A DNA stretch of 16,926 nt from Candidatus Pullichristensenella stercoripullorum (GTDB lineage: Bacteria; Bacillota; Clostridia; Christensenellales; Aristaeellaceae): positions 1 through 16,926 of the forward strand of contig DVGE01000035.1 of NCBI GenBank assembly GCA_018712885.1. Reading direction: 5' to 3'. How positions within the stretch are numbered: position 1 is the stretch's first letter; each line of letters begins with the position of its first letter. Positions 5,531-12,492 of this stretch are shown piece after piece. A model generated the notes under the pieces. That model was not told the DNA's origin. It saw nothing but the letters and a program-made list of their open reading frames with translations, and did not search any database. The position numbers and the translations under genes were made by a program.

Positions 5531-6438
5531 CGCATTTTCAGGCGTTCGAGCCATGTTAAAAATCGCGGCTCGGGCGGGACCTCGAAGCGCATGCGTTCCC
5601 CGGTCGCGGGATGGTCAAAGCCGATCACCGCCGCGTGCAGAAGCTGCCCGCCGGTCACGGGGTACGGCGATCTCTTCGGCCCGTACACCGGGTCGCCCAG
5701 CACGGGGTGCCCCAGCGAGGCCATGTGTACGCGGATCTGATGCGTGCGCCCGGTCTCCAGCCGCGCCTCGATGTACGAAGCGCCGCGCAGTTCTTCCAGC
5801 ACGCGCCAGTGCGTCACCGCGCGCCGCCCGCTCTCGCGGATGGCCATCTTCTTGCGGTCGGTGGGGTGGCGGCCGATGGGCGCGTCCACCACGCCCATGG
5901 GCTCCCGGAAATGGCCGGTGCAGATGGCCAGATAGGCGCGCTCCACCGAGTGTTCCTTGATCTGCTCCGCCAGCGACACATGGGCGCGGTCGTTCTTGGC
6001 CACCAGCAGAAGCCCGGAGGTGTCCTTGTCGATGCGGTGCACCAGCCCGGGCCGCTTCTCGCCGCCGATGCCGGAAAGCCCGTCCAGGTGGTAGAGCAGG
6101 GCGTTGACCAGCGTGCCGTCCGGGTTGCCCGCCGCCGGATGGACGACCATGCCCGAGGGCTTGAACACCACGGCCAGGTCGCTGTCCTCGTAGACCACGC
6201 GCAGGTCGATGTTTTGCGCTTCCACGCCCGTCTCGCGCGCTTCGGGCACGCAAAGGCGCACTTCGTCGCCCGCGCGCAGGCGCAGCCCGGCCTTGCCCGC
6301 CGCCCTGCCGTTGACAAGCGCCTGCCCTTCCTCAATGAGAGCGGCCACGCGCGAGCGCGTCAGTTCCGTGCGCTCCGTTATGTAAGCGTCCAGCCGCGCC
6401 CCGCCGTCCTCCACGCGCCAGCAGCGCTCGTCAGCCAC
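5527..6438 (-). CDS. rluD: RluD/YlyB family 23S rRNA pseudouridine synthase
   Basis: Isomerises uridine to pseudouridine in rRNA. The 303-residue product has an N-terminal S4 RNA-binding domain (about residues 14-60, GGARLDAYITERTELTRSRV) and a catalytic domain with the RluA/RluD signature GLVHRIDKDTSGLLLVAK, where Asp137 is the catalytic residue. Further motifs are KPSGMVVHPA and RLETGRTHQIRVHMASLGHPVLGDPVYG. The start is a GTG at 6438 that overlaps the lspA stop by 8 bases, with GGGAGGA just upstream inside lspA; this lspA-rluD coupling is common in Firmicutes. Exact target uridines cannot be told from sequence; YlyB/RluD is the closest named family. Confidence 0.93.
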   Translation of the reverse strand: MADERCWRVEDGGARLDAYITERTELTRSRVAALIEEGQALVNGRAAGKAGLRLRAGDEVRLCVPEARETGVEAQNIDLRVVYEDSDLAVVFKPSGMVVHPAAGNPDGTLVNALLYHLDGLSGIGGEKRPGLVHRIDKDTSGLLLVAKNDRAHVSLAEQIKEHSVERAYLAICTGHFREPMGVVDAPIGRHPTDRKKMAIRESGRRAVTHWRVLEELRGASYIEARLETGRTHQIRVHMASLGHPVLGDPVYGPKRSPYPVTGGQLLHAAVIGFDHPATGERMRFEVPPEPRFLTWLERLKMR

Positions 6439-6895
6439 GCTTTTTTCCTCCCTCCATGCGCAACACGGCGATGAACGTCAGCACGCAGCCTGCGACGATG
6501 CACACGTCGGCCACGTTGAACACCGGGAAGCGAATAAAGCCCAGCTCCAGAAAGTCGATCACATAGCCGTAGCGCAGACGGTCGTAGAGGTTGGAAAGCC
6601 CCCCGGCGAAGATCAGCCACAGCCCCACGCGCGCGCTCACGGGCATGCGCGCAAAGCGCAGCAGCAGAAACAGCACCGCCGCGCACAAAAGCAGCACCAG
6701 CGCGCTCAAAAGCGCCTGCCTGCCGGCAAAGACGCCGAAGGCCGCGCCGTAATTGCGCACCGGTTGAAAGTTGAGAAGCCCGGGCAGGGCCTCCGCGCCG
6801 CCCTCCAGCGTCAAGGACCAGACCTTCGTGGCCCGGTCGAGGACAAAGGCGACGAGCGCTACCCAGAACAGCCTACATCCTTGCTTCAATCGCAT
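6431..6895 (-). CDS. lspA: Lipoprotein signal peptidase (signal peptidase II)
   Basis: Membrane aspartyl protease that removes the signal peptide from prolipoproteins after Lgt has added diacylglycerol; lgt lies in the same window at 11633. The 154 residues include four hydrophobic segments. Conserved family elements are VLDRATK (Asp20), NYGAAFG (residues 48-54), SNLYDRLRYGYVIDF, whose Asp114 is one catalytic residue, and FNVAD, whose Asp130 is the other. The ATG at 6895 has GGAGG 7 bases upstream and overlaps the end of the DUF5665 gene by 23 bases. All key residues are present. Confidence 0.95.
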   Translation of the reverse strand: MRLKQGCRLFWVALVAFVLDRATKVWSLTLEGGAEALPGLLNFQPVRNYGAAFGVFAGRQALLSALVLLLCAAVLFLLLRFARMPVSARVGLWLIFAGGLSNLYDRLRYGYVIDFLELGFIRFPVFNVADVCIVAGCVLTFIAVLRMEGGKKRG

Positions 6896-7145
6896 TGATG
6901 ACCTCCGCGAGGAACCCGCCGATGACGGGTATGTTCTCCACCACCATGTTTTTTAACACTACGGCGCACAGCGCCGCCAGCACGGCAAACCCCAGCGTGA
7001 AGCCGAAGCCGCGCGCCATGCCGTAGAGCAGGTTTTCCCAAATGAGACGCTTGCGGCTGGAAATATGTTCCACATACTCGTCCAGCCGCATGCGTTCCAG
7101 CGTTCCCAGCAGCTTTTCCATTTGACGAAGCAGCTTTTCCTCCAC
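6873..7145 (-). CDS. DUF5665 family small membrane protein
   Basis: Protein of 90 residues of unknown function. An N-terminal amphipathic, coiled-coil-like segment (EEKLLRQMEKLLGTLERM) leads to the family core RLDEYVEHISSRKRLIWENLLYGMARG. A single hydrophobic helix (about residues 49-66, FTLGFAVLAALCAVVL) and the NIPVIGGFLAEVI end follow. The start is placed at the GTG at 7145 because AAAGGAGG ends 8 bases before it; the open frame upstream of that runs through a large inverted repeat and looks non-coding. It overlaps lspA by 23 bases, so both are co-translated. It occupies the place that ileS holds between divIVA and lspA in Bacillus. Confidence 0.82.
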   Translation of the reverse strand: MEEKLLRQMEKLLGTLERMRLDEYVEHISSRKRLIWENLLYGMARGFGFTLGFAVLAALCAVVLKNMVVENIPVIGGFLAEVINAIEARM

Positions 7146-7200
7146 GCCGCGCGCCTCCTTTGGCAAAGGTTTCCCGCCCGGAACGCGCGCTATACAAAGG

Positions 7201-7246
7201 CGCGGGGCGGCGCGGCGGGAAAACTCTCCCCGCGCGCCGCCCCGCG
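7201..7246 (-). terminator. Large GC-rich inverted repeat downstream of divIVA, possible terminator
   Basis: A perfect 14-bp inverted repeat, with arms at 7201-7214 and 7233-7246 and an 18-base spacer that can pair further, begins about 18 bases after the divIVA stop. On the minus strand the stem is followed by CCTTTGTATAG, a poor U-tract. It may act as a leaky terminator or an mRNA 3' stabiliser separating divIVA from the DUF5665-lspA-rluD genes. Confidence 0.5.
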
Positions 7247-7263
7247 AAGCCGTCGGCGAAAAA

Positions 7264-7839
7264 TCAGTCAAACAGCGAATCGGTCTCCTTGAGTACCTGC
7301 ACCTGTCCCTCCACCAGACGGCGGAAGTTGGCGCGGTAGGTGGCGATGGTCTTGCGGATGTTGTCCGCCTCGGCCTTGACGCTCTCGGCCTCCGCCTTGG
7401 CGTTGGAAACGGTGGTGGCGGCCTGTTCCTCGGCGCCGGTGATGACTTCCTGCGCCTTCTTGCGGGCCTCGGCCACGGTCTCGTCGGCGATGCGCTGGGC
7501 GTTAATCAGCGTGTCGCGCAGCGTCAGCTGGAGGTTTTTGAAGTAGCTCGGCTCGTCGTAGGCCGGCTCGTCGCTGGAAACGGCCTCCACCGGCGCGGGG
7601 ATGGGCGCGGGGGCCGGCTCCGCGGCGGCGGGCGCGGGCGCGCTGGCGCTGGCTTCGAGCTTCTCGTTTTCGGTCTGCAGCGCCTTGACCTGCTCGGCCA
7701 GCGCCATGTTCTCGCGGATGAGTACGCTCAGCTGGTCGGAGATCTCATCGAGAAAATCATCGACTTCTTCGATGTTGTAGCCGTCCCGCTTCTGCCTGCT
7801 GAACTCTTTTTCCTGAATATCCTTGACACTGATCGGCAT
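7264..7839 (-). CDS. divIVA: DivIVA cell-division/polarity protein
   Basis: Coiled-coil protein that binds curved membrane at division sites and poles and recruits partners. The 191-residue product begins with the DivIVA N-terminal lipid-binding motif (ISVKDIQEKEFSRQKRDGYNIEEVDDFLDEI, residues 3-33), followed by a first coiled coil to about 62. A Pro/Ala-rich linker (about 64-90) is followed by a second long coiled coil (about 100-185) rich in Ala, Glu and Lys. The ATG at 7839 is set by AAAGGGAG 7 bases before it; upstream in-frame codons run into intergenic sequence. It follows ylmH by 106 bases, in standard Gram-positive order. Confidence 0.94.
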   Translation of the reverse strand: MPISVKDIQEKEFSRQKRDGYNIEEVDDFLDEISDQLSVLIRENMALAEQVKALQTENEKLEASASAPAPAAAEPAPAPIPAPVEAVSSDEPAYDEPSYFKNLQLTLRDTLINAQRIADETVAEARKKAQEVITGAEEQAATTVSNAKAEAESVKAEADNIRKTIATYRANFRRLVEGQVQVLKETDSLFD

Positions 7840-7945
7840 GTTTTCTCTCCCTTTCGTTGCAGCGCGCAAGGCGCGGTCGTTCTCTCTTCGGTATTCGCCA
7901 TGGGGTATGAATATCCTTCCCCCGTAGGGAAAAGTAGAATTTTCT

Positions 7946-8680
7946 TCACTTTCCATACACAAACAGGCGCAGCCCCACGCGCCCCTTGCGCGTCAGCCCT
8001 GCGACTTCCTGCACGCGGAAGCGCCCCAGCCCGCGCGCGGAGACGAGGCTGCCCGCCTCCAAACGCGCGTCCGCGCGCGTCTCCACCGCGTGATCGACCT
8101 TGACAAGTTCGGCGCGGATCATCTCCTGCGCCTTTTGCCGGGAAAGGTCGTAGGCGGCGGCAAGCACGGCGTCCAGCCGCTGTGAGGGCACGGTGCGGTA
8201 CAAAAGCGTTCCCTCCGGCTCAGGCGGCGCGACCTCCTCCCCACAGGGGGAGATGCGCACCTTCGCGCGCCCGCAGCTTTCCAGATTCGCGGCCACGTAG
8301 TCCGCGATGTCCTCATGGACAAAAAGCAGCGCGCCCTCCCGGAGCATGGCGATGTCGCCCAGCGTTTCGCGCTCGATGCCCAGCCCCATCAGCGCGCCGA
8401 GGATGTCCCGGTGCCCAATCGAGCCGTAGCGCGCGTTCCAATCCACGCGCAGACGGCGGATGGGGAAAGAAAGCGCTTCCGCGCCGCCCGCGTAAAACCC
8501 CGCCATGCGGCGCTCCGCGCCCTCATAGCCGCCCTCAAAGGCCACTTCGCAGCCGGCAAAGTTGGCCGCGGCGCGGCAGGCAATTTCCATGGGCGGTTCA
8601 AGAAAGCGCGTATACGTGGGCGCGCAGGCATGCGATGCGCGCAGCGCCAATTCCCGCAAGCGCTTTTCCTCCATCTCCAT
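7946..8680 (-). CDS. ylmH: YlmH family S4-domain RNA-binding protein
   Basis: RNA-binding protein of 244 residues. YlmH homologues bind ribosomes and have been linked to rescue of stalled 50S-peptidyl-tRNA complexes (family knowledge). The N-terminal two thirds show family motifs, such as FEGGYEGAERRMAGFY, the HRDILGALMGLGIERETLGDI stretch (residues 90-110), and the DYVAANLESCGRAKVRI segment. The S4 domain occupies about residues 167-222 (SQRLDAVLAAAYDLSRQKAQEMI). The ATG lies 3 bases after the yggT stop with no strong ribosome site, which suggests translational coupling; a second ATG two codons in is possible. Confidence 0.93.
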   Translation of the reverse strand: MEMEEKRLRELALRASHACAPTYTRFLEPPMEIACRAAANFAGCEVAFEGGYEGAERRMAGFYAGGAEALSFPIRRLRVDWNARYGSIGHRDILGALMGLGIERETLGDIAMLREGALLFVHEDIADYVAANLESCGRAKVRISPCGEEVAPPEPEGTLLYRTVPSQRLDAVLAAAYDLSRQKAQEMIRAELVKVDHAVETRADARLEAGSLVSARGLGRFRVQEVAGLTRKGRVGLRLFVYGK

Positions 8681-8683
8681 GGC

Positions 8684-8980
8684 CTAGAAGATGCCCGAGG
8701 CAAAGAACACGCGCCAGTAGAGCATGTTCAGCAGTTCCCCGACGATGTTGATGCCGATCATCGCAAACCACAGCGTGAAATCAAAGGGCAGCCCCGTGCG
8801 CCGCATCACCCACATCGCCGGGCGGCGAAAGGGGCGCACGAACGGGTAGATGAACCTGGCCAGAATTTCCACAAAGCGGTTGTTGAACCGCAAAAACGTC
8901 AGGATCCAGTAAACGAAGATCGCCGCACTGAGGATGCGCAGAAACATCTGCAAGGCGTAGATGATGGAATACATCGTCAT
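8684..8980 (-). CDS. yggT: YggT family membrane protein (YlmG)
   Basis: Small integral membrane protein of 98 residues with two hydrophobic helical regions (about 5-28 and 66-90) joined by a basic stretch with the family motif ARFIYPFVRPFRRP. YggT/YlmG proteins occur next to sepF in Gram-positive bacteria and cyanobacteria and are connected with division or nucleoid distribution; the molecular function is not settled. The ATG follows the sepF stop by 3 bases, with GGAGG inside the end of sepF. A second ATG two codons later is an alternative start. Confidence 0.92.
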   Translation of the reverse strand: MTMYSIIYALQMFLRILSAAIFVYWILTFLRFNNRFVEILARFIYPFVRPFRRPAMWVMRRTGLPFDFTLWFAMIGINIVGELLNMLYWRVFFASGIF

Positions 8981-8983
8981 GCG

Positions 8984-9568
8984 CTAGAACCTCCGCTCCA
9001 CATCGTAGGTCTCGTTGACCTCCACGGTGCTGGGCGCGAGCACATAGGTGCGGTCGGACGCCTTGCGGATGGTGGCGTTGAGGGCGAACACCGCGCCGGA
9101 GAGCGTGTCGATGGCGCGCTGGGTGAGCTTGGGGTCGATCTCGTCCAGCGTCAACACCACCACATTGCCGGCGATGAGGCTGTCGATGACGTCGCAGCAG
9201 TCCTCCAGCGTGTTCAAAGAGCACATCAGCGTGCGCTGGCGCTGGGCGCGCGCCGGGCGCGTGGAGGAGGGCTCGTAGCTGCTGGAGCGCGAAGTGTAGC
9301 TGTAATCGTAGCTGGACGCCTGAGAGCGCCGCGAGGCGGGCGGCGTCACGCGCGTGGAGCCATAGCGCTCGGAACTGCTGCGGCCGCGCTCATCCTTGAC
9401 GATGGTGCGGCGGCGCGTGTCCTCCGTGCGCGAGCGCTGCTGCTTGGGCACGTAGGTCGAAGGCCGGCCGTAGTTGTCGGCATAGTCGTCCACGGCCGTT
9501 TGCGGCTCGGCGTCCACAAGACCGATGAAGTTGAGAAATTTATTGACGCCGCCCTGCTTGCGAGCCAT
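8984..9568 (-). CDS. sepF: Cell division protein SepF
   Basis: FtsZ-binding protein that polymerises into rings and tethers FtsZ to the membrane. The 194-residue product starts at the ATG at 9568, preceded by AGGAGGG. It has an N-terminal amphipathic membrane helix (VNKFLNFIGLVD, residues 8-19) and the SepF core at about residues 112-190 (SLNTLEDCCDVIDSLIAGNVVVLTLDEID, then DRTYVLAPSTVEV). Between them is an unusually long linker (about 25-110) rich in Ser, Arg, Tyr and Thr. SepF of Bacillus subtilis is near 150 residues, so the extra length is all linker. It sits between yggS and yggT as expected. Confidence 0.95.
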   Translation of the reverse strand: MARKQGGVNKFLNFIGLVDAEPQTAVDDYADNYGRPSTYVPKQQRSRTEDTRRRTIVKDERGRSSSERYGSTRVTPPASRRSQASSYDYSYTSRSSSYEPSSTRPARAQRQRTLMCSLNTLEDCCDVIDSLIAGNVVVLTLDEIDPKLTQRAIDTLSGAVFALNATIRKASDRTYVLAPSTVEVNETYDVERRF

Positions 9569-9582
9569 AGCGATCCCTCCTG

Positions 9583-10272
9583 TCATATCCTGGCGCCGAA
9601 CAGCGCCCGTCCGGGGCGCACCATGGTGGCGCCCTCCTCGGCGGCGACCACGTAGTCGCCGGTCATGCCCATGGACAATATCTCCATCCGCGCGCCCGGT
9701 ATGTCCGCTTCGCGCAAACGGTCGAACCACGCCCGCATGCGGCGGAAGCAGGGCCGCACCTCTTCCGGGTCGTCCACCAGAGGCATGATGGCCATCAGTC
9801 CCTGCACGCGCACGCCGCTCAGCTTCGCCGCCTCGCGCGTGAACGCCTCCAGATCTTCCTCATACACGCCGGATTTCTGCGGTTCCTTGGCGATGTTGAC
9901 CTGAATGAGCACCGGCATGGCGATGCCCATGGCCTGCGCGCGGCGGTCGATCTCGTAAAGCAGTTCGCGCCGGTCGAGCGACTGGATCATCTTTACCAGC
10001 GGCAAGACCTGTTTGACCTTGTTCAGCTGCAAATGGCCGATCAAATGGGGCTCCAGCCGCCTGTCGAGCTGATCGTACTTCCCGGTCAGCTCCTGCACGC
10101 GGTTTTCGCCGATCACGCGCACGCCCAGTTCGCAGGCCAGATTGATGGTCTGCGCGTCCACCGTCTTGGTCACGGCGCAGATGTCCACATGCCCCCAGCG
10201 CCGGGAGGCCGCGTCCAGCCGCGCGCGCACTTCGCGCAGGTTTTTTTCCAACGTTTCCCGTTCCATATCCAT
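9583..10272 (-). CDS. yggS: YggS/YlmE family PLP-binding protein (PLP homeostasis)
   Basis: Pyridoxal-phosphate-binding, alanine-racemase-fold protein without known enzyme activity, involved in vitamin B6 and amino-acid homeostasis. The 229 residues carry all family motifs: the PLP lysine in AVTKTV (Lys36), GENRVQEL, HLIGHLQLNKVKQVL, QSLDRRELL, LIQVNIAKEPQKSGV, and LSMGMTGDYVVAAEEGATMVRPGRALFG. The start is given as the ATG at 10272, 4 bases after the adaptor gene's stop, with AGGTG overlapping that stop; the next ATG at 10266 would place this site better and is nearly as likely. It heads the yggS-sepF-yggT-ylmH-divIVA order. Confidence 0.95.
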   Translation of the reverse strand: MDMERETLEKNLREVRARLDAASRRWGHVDICAVTKTVDAQTINLACELGVRVIGENRVQELTGKYDQLDRRLEPHLIGHLQLNKVKQVLPLVKMIQSLDRRELLYEIDRRAQAMGIAMPVLIQVNIAKEPQKSGVYEEDLEAFTREAAKLSGVRVQGLMAIMPLVDDPEEVRPCFRRMRAWFDRLREADIPGARMEILSMGMTGDYVVAAEEGATMVRPGRALFGARI

Positions 10273-10276
10273 TCAC

Positions 10277-11452
10277 CTACTTGATCAGCACCGGGTCGCC
10301 CACCTGCAAAGCGCCGTCGGTGAGCGGCTGGATGAGCGCGCGGCTGCCGTCGTTGGAGAGCACCTCCACGGGCACGAACGTGCCGCCCGGCACGTCGAAC
10401 AGCCACACGCCCGGCTGACCGTTCTGGTCTGCCAGCGCCTCGGAGAGTACCGAGAGGCCGGAAAGTTCGCTGCTGAGCGTCACCCGCCCGCTGCGCTGAT
10501 AGATCATCGGCCCCATGGGGTCTTCCACGAGGAACACGGCCAGCACTTCGTTATCCACCTTTTGCACGCGCGTGACCTTGGCCGTGTATACCAGATCCTC
10601 AAAGCCCTCGAATTGCAGATAGTACTCCTGATCGAGCACCGGGTTCCAGCTCTGCCCGTCGGTGAGGATGGCCACATACCAGGCGTCCTGATCCACCAGG
10701 CGGTAGATGTCGCTCACGCGCGAGGAAGCCTCGCCCAGCGGCGTTCCGGCGAGTACGGCGCGGATGTCCGCGGGCGTGAGGGCGCTCAGCGTTTCGGGCG
10801 TGAGGGCGCTCTCATAGCCGTCGGTGTAGAAGGAGATCACGCCCTCTTCCTCCGCGGCGGCCTCCGTACGCCAGGAGACGACGGAGTTCATGCGCGTGCT
10901 CTCGTCCTGGTAGAGGCGGTTCAGGTTCAGGTCCTCGCGCTGGTTGGCGCGCATGTAGTCCTGGCGGTTGACCATCGCCGTTTCCAACTGCCGGGTGAGG
11001 GAGAGCAGGTTGCCCTGCGCCTGGTGGGTCACCAGCGCTTTGAGCTCCAGCGCCTTCATGTCTACGATGCGGTCGAGGCGGTTCAGGTCGTTGTCGACGA
11101 TGTTGTTGAGGATCGTCTTGTGGTAGGCCTGTATGTTGGCGCGGATCTCCTCCAGCCGCTCCAGCTCGCTCTCCGAGTAGCCGGTAGAGTAAAGGTAGGC
11201 GATGGTGTCGCCCTCGTTCAAAAGCGTGTTCTCCATGGCCACGTATTCCACGCGGGCGATGGTGCCCGAGGAGAATACGTCCTCGTCGCGGATGATGACC
11301 GCGTCGGTGCTGCGCGAATAGGAGGCCGAGCCCGGTTCGATGATCGCCTCCCGCGTGCCAAAGCGCAGATGCGGGCGCACGATGAGAAAAACGATCAGCA
11401 AGATCGCCAACAGGAAGATGTAGAATCTTCCAGTCACCCGCTTTCGACGCAT
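10277..11452 (-). CDS. HlyD-like membrane-anchored periplasmic-adaptor-type protein
   Basis: Protein of 391 residues resembling membrane-fusion/adaptor proteins. A basic N-terminus and one transmembrane helix (about residues 10-25) are followed by a barrel-like segment with GTIARVEYVAMENTLLNEGDTIAYLYS (about 63-90), where a biotinyl-lipoyl half-motif is expected. A coiled-coil region then runs from about 93 to 185, rich in Leu, Glu and Arg. C-terminal beta-rich domains end in LQVGDPVLIK. HlyD-type adaptors normally pair with an ABC transporter or efflux pump, but none is adjacent. Genes of this type are found just before yggS/sepF in several Clostridia, so an envelope or division role is possible. 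The ATG has AGGA 6 bases upstream. Family placement is moderate, function unknown. Confidence 0.7.
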   Translation of the reverse strand: MRRKRVTGRFYIFLLAILLIVFLIVRPHLRFGTREAIIEPGSASYSRSTDAVIIRDEDVFSSGTIARVEYVAMENTLLNEGDTIAYLYSTGYSESELERLEEIRANIQAYHKTILNNIVDNDLNRLDRIVDMKALELKALVTHQAQGNLLSLTRQLETAMVNRQDYMRANQREDLNLNRLYQDESTRMNSVVSWRTEAAAEEEGVISFYTDGYESALTPETLSALTPADIRAVLAGTPLGEASSRVSDIYRLVDQDAWYVAILTDGQSWNPVLDQEYYLQFEGFEDLVYTAKVTRVQKVDNEVLAVFLVEDPMGPMIYQRSGRVTLSSELSGLSVLSEALADQNGQPGVWLFDVPGGTFVPVEVLSNDGSRALIQPLTDGALQVGDPVLIK

Positions 11453-11484
11453 GTACTTCCTCGCTCCAAACCCGTTTTATTCGC

Positions 11485-11523
11485 CGGCGCGCGCGCCGCG
11501 CATAAAAGCGGACACTCCTGTCC
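11485..11523. promoter_or_regulatory. Two palindromes in the leader of the HlyD-like gene
   Basis: CGGCGCGCGCGCCG at 11485-11498 is a perfect 14-base palindrome, and GGACA-CTCC-TGTCC at 11510-11523 is a 5-bp inverted repeat. Both lie just downstream of the predicted minus-strand transcription start near 11532, where an operator or leader hairpin could act. No known repressor site was recognised. Confidence 0.4.
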
Positions 11524-11538
11524 ACCCTATATGGATAT

Positions 11539-11567
11539 ATTATAATCGCTTTAGCGGCAAGATGCAA
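11539..11567 (-). promoter_or_regulatory. Sigma-A type promoter for the HlyD-like/division operon
   Basis: On the minus strand TTGCAT (11562-11567) and TATAAT (11539-11544) are 17 bases apart. The predicted transcript begins near 11532, about 80 nt before the adaptor ATG, and could run through yggS, sepF, yggT and ylmH. It is back to back with the lgt promoter. Confidence 0.75.
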
Positions 11568-11577
11568 CCGGCCACTC

Positions 11578-11607
11578 TTGACATTAACTGGACGAAATCA
11601 TTATAAT
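11578..11607 (+). promoter_or_regulatory. Sigma-A type promoter for lgt
   Basis: TTGACA at 11578-11583 and TATAAT at 11602-11607 are separated by 18 bases. Transcription starting near 11614 leaves about 19 nt before the GTG at 11633. The upstream ATG at 11606 overlaps the -10 box and so cannot be the translation start from this promoter. Confidence 0.85.
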
Positions 11608-11632
11608 GACGGAAGTATGGGGAGGCGAAACT

Positions 11633-12403
11633 GTGATAAAATGGACGCGCGACGCGCTTTTGATCGGGGATCTTTCCCTGCACTACTACGGCATGCTCAT
11701 CGCCCTCGGGGTGCTTTTGGGCGTGTTTCTGGCCATGAAACGCGAATCGCGGCTCGGCCTTGCCAAAGACACGACCATCGACCTCGCCCTCGTCGGCGTG
11801 CCCGCGGCGCTGGTGGGCGCGCGGCTCTACTACGTGGCCTTCTCGTGGGACTTCTATAAGGACGACCTTTGGAAGATCCTCTCCGTGCGCGAGGGCGGCA
11901 TGGCCATCTACGGCGGCGTGCTGGCGGCGCTGCTCGCGGGGTGGATATTTTCCCGCGTGCGCAAAGTGCCCTTTGCGTCGCTGGCGGACCTCGCCGCGCC
12001 CTCGCTGGCGCTGGGGCAGGCCGTCGGCCGCTGGGGGAACTTCGTCAACCAGGAGGCTTACGGCTATGCCGTGACCGACCCGGCCCTGTGCCGTTTTCCC
12101 ATCGCGGTGTTCATCGAGGCCGACGGACGGTGGCACCTGGCCACGTTCTTCTACGAATCCGCGTGGTGCTTTCTGATCGTCGCCTTCATCCTCCTCATGG
12201 AGCGCAAGGGCAGGCTGCGCCGCCCCGGAGACGCCTTTTTGTGGTATCTCTTCCTCTACGGCGCGGAGCGCGCCGTGGTCGAGGGCCTGCGCACGGACAG
12301 CCTCATGCTCGGCCCGGTGCGCGTTTCGCAGCTGCTGGCGGCGCTGCTGGCGCTGGGCTCGCTGACCGCCCTCATCCTCCGCGCGCGGCGCAAAAAAGGC
12401 TGA
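11633..12403 (+). CDS. lgt: Prolipoprotein diacylglyceryl transferase
   Basis: Integral membrane enzyme that transfers diacylglycerol from phosphatidylglycerol to the lipobox cysteine of prolipoproteins, the step before LspA. The 256-residue product has about seven hydrophobic segments. The Lgt signature is present as GRWGNFVNQEAYG (about residues 132-144), along with GARLYYV (62-68) and REGGMAIYGG (86-95). The start is placed at GTG 11633 because GGGGAGG (11619-11625) lies 7 bases upstream and the earlier ATG overlaps the promoter. The C-terminus ends in a basic RARRKKG tail. It stands alone behind its own promoter. Confidence 0.95.
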   Translation: MIKWTRDALLIGDLSLHYYGMLIALGVLLGVFLAMKRESRLGLAKDTTIDLALVGVPAALVGARLYYVAFSWDFYKDDLWKILSVREGGMAIYGGVLAALLAGWIFSRVRKVPFASLADLAAPSLALGQAVGRWGNFVNQEAYGYAVTDPALCRFPIAVFIEADGRWHLATFFYESAWCFLIVAFILLMERKGRLRRPGDAFLWYLFLYGAERAVVEGLRTDSLMLGPVRVSQLLAALLALGSLTALILRARRKKG

Positions 12404-12411
12404 GATCGCCC

Positions 12412-12428
12412 GGCAACGATTGCCTTTT
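12412..12428 (+). terminator. Weak terminator after lgt
   Basis: GGCAA (12412-12416) and TTGCC (12420-12424) form a short 5-bp stem followed by TTTT. The stem is weak. Its right arm is shared with the -35 box of the next promoter. Confidence 0.35.
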
Positions 12429-12448
12429 GGACATTTCTGTGTTATAGT
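12420..12448 (+). promoter_or_regulatory. Probable promoter for the degV pair
   Basis: TTGCCT at 12420-12425 and TATAGT at 12443-12448 are separated by 17 bases, in an AT-rich stretch of an otherwise GC-rich region. The leader would be about 38 nt and holds a small CCGC-CAT-GCGG hairpin before the ribosome site. Confidence 0.6.
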
Positions 12449-12492
12449 ATTAACAAATACCGCCATGCGGCGGGCTTACGGAGGGGACACAC

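Noticed and set aside
8315..9655. 446-codon plus-strand frame opposite ylmH, yggT and sepF
   Set aside because: It lies antisense to three recognised genes and has no ribosome site or family motif; GC-rich codon bias explains it.
10142..11545. 467-codon plus-strand frame opposite the HlyD-like gene
   Set aside because: The composition (Val, Arg, His, Gly rich) is that of an antisense frame, and the minus strand has a coherent protein with a good start.
11606..11632. ATG at 11606 as the lgt start
   Set aside because: It overlaps the TATAAT box and has no ribosome site; the GTG at 11633 is correctly spaced from GGGGAGG.
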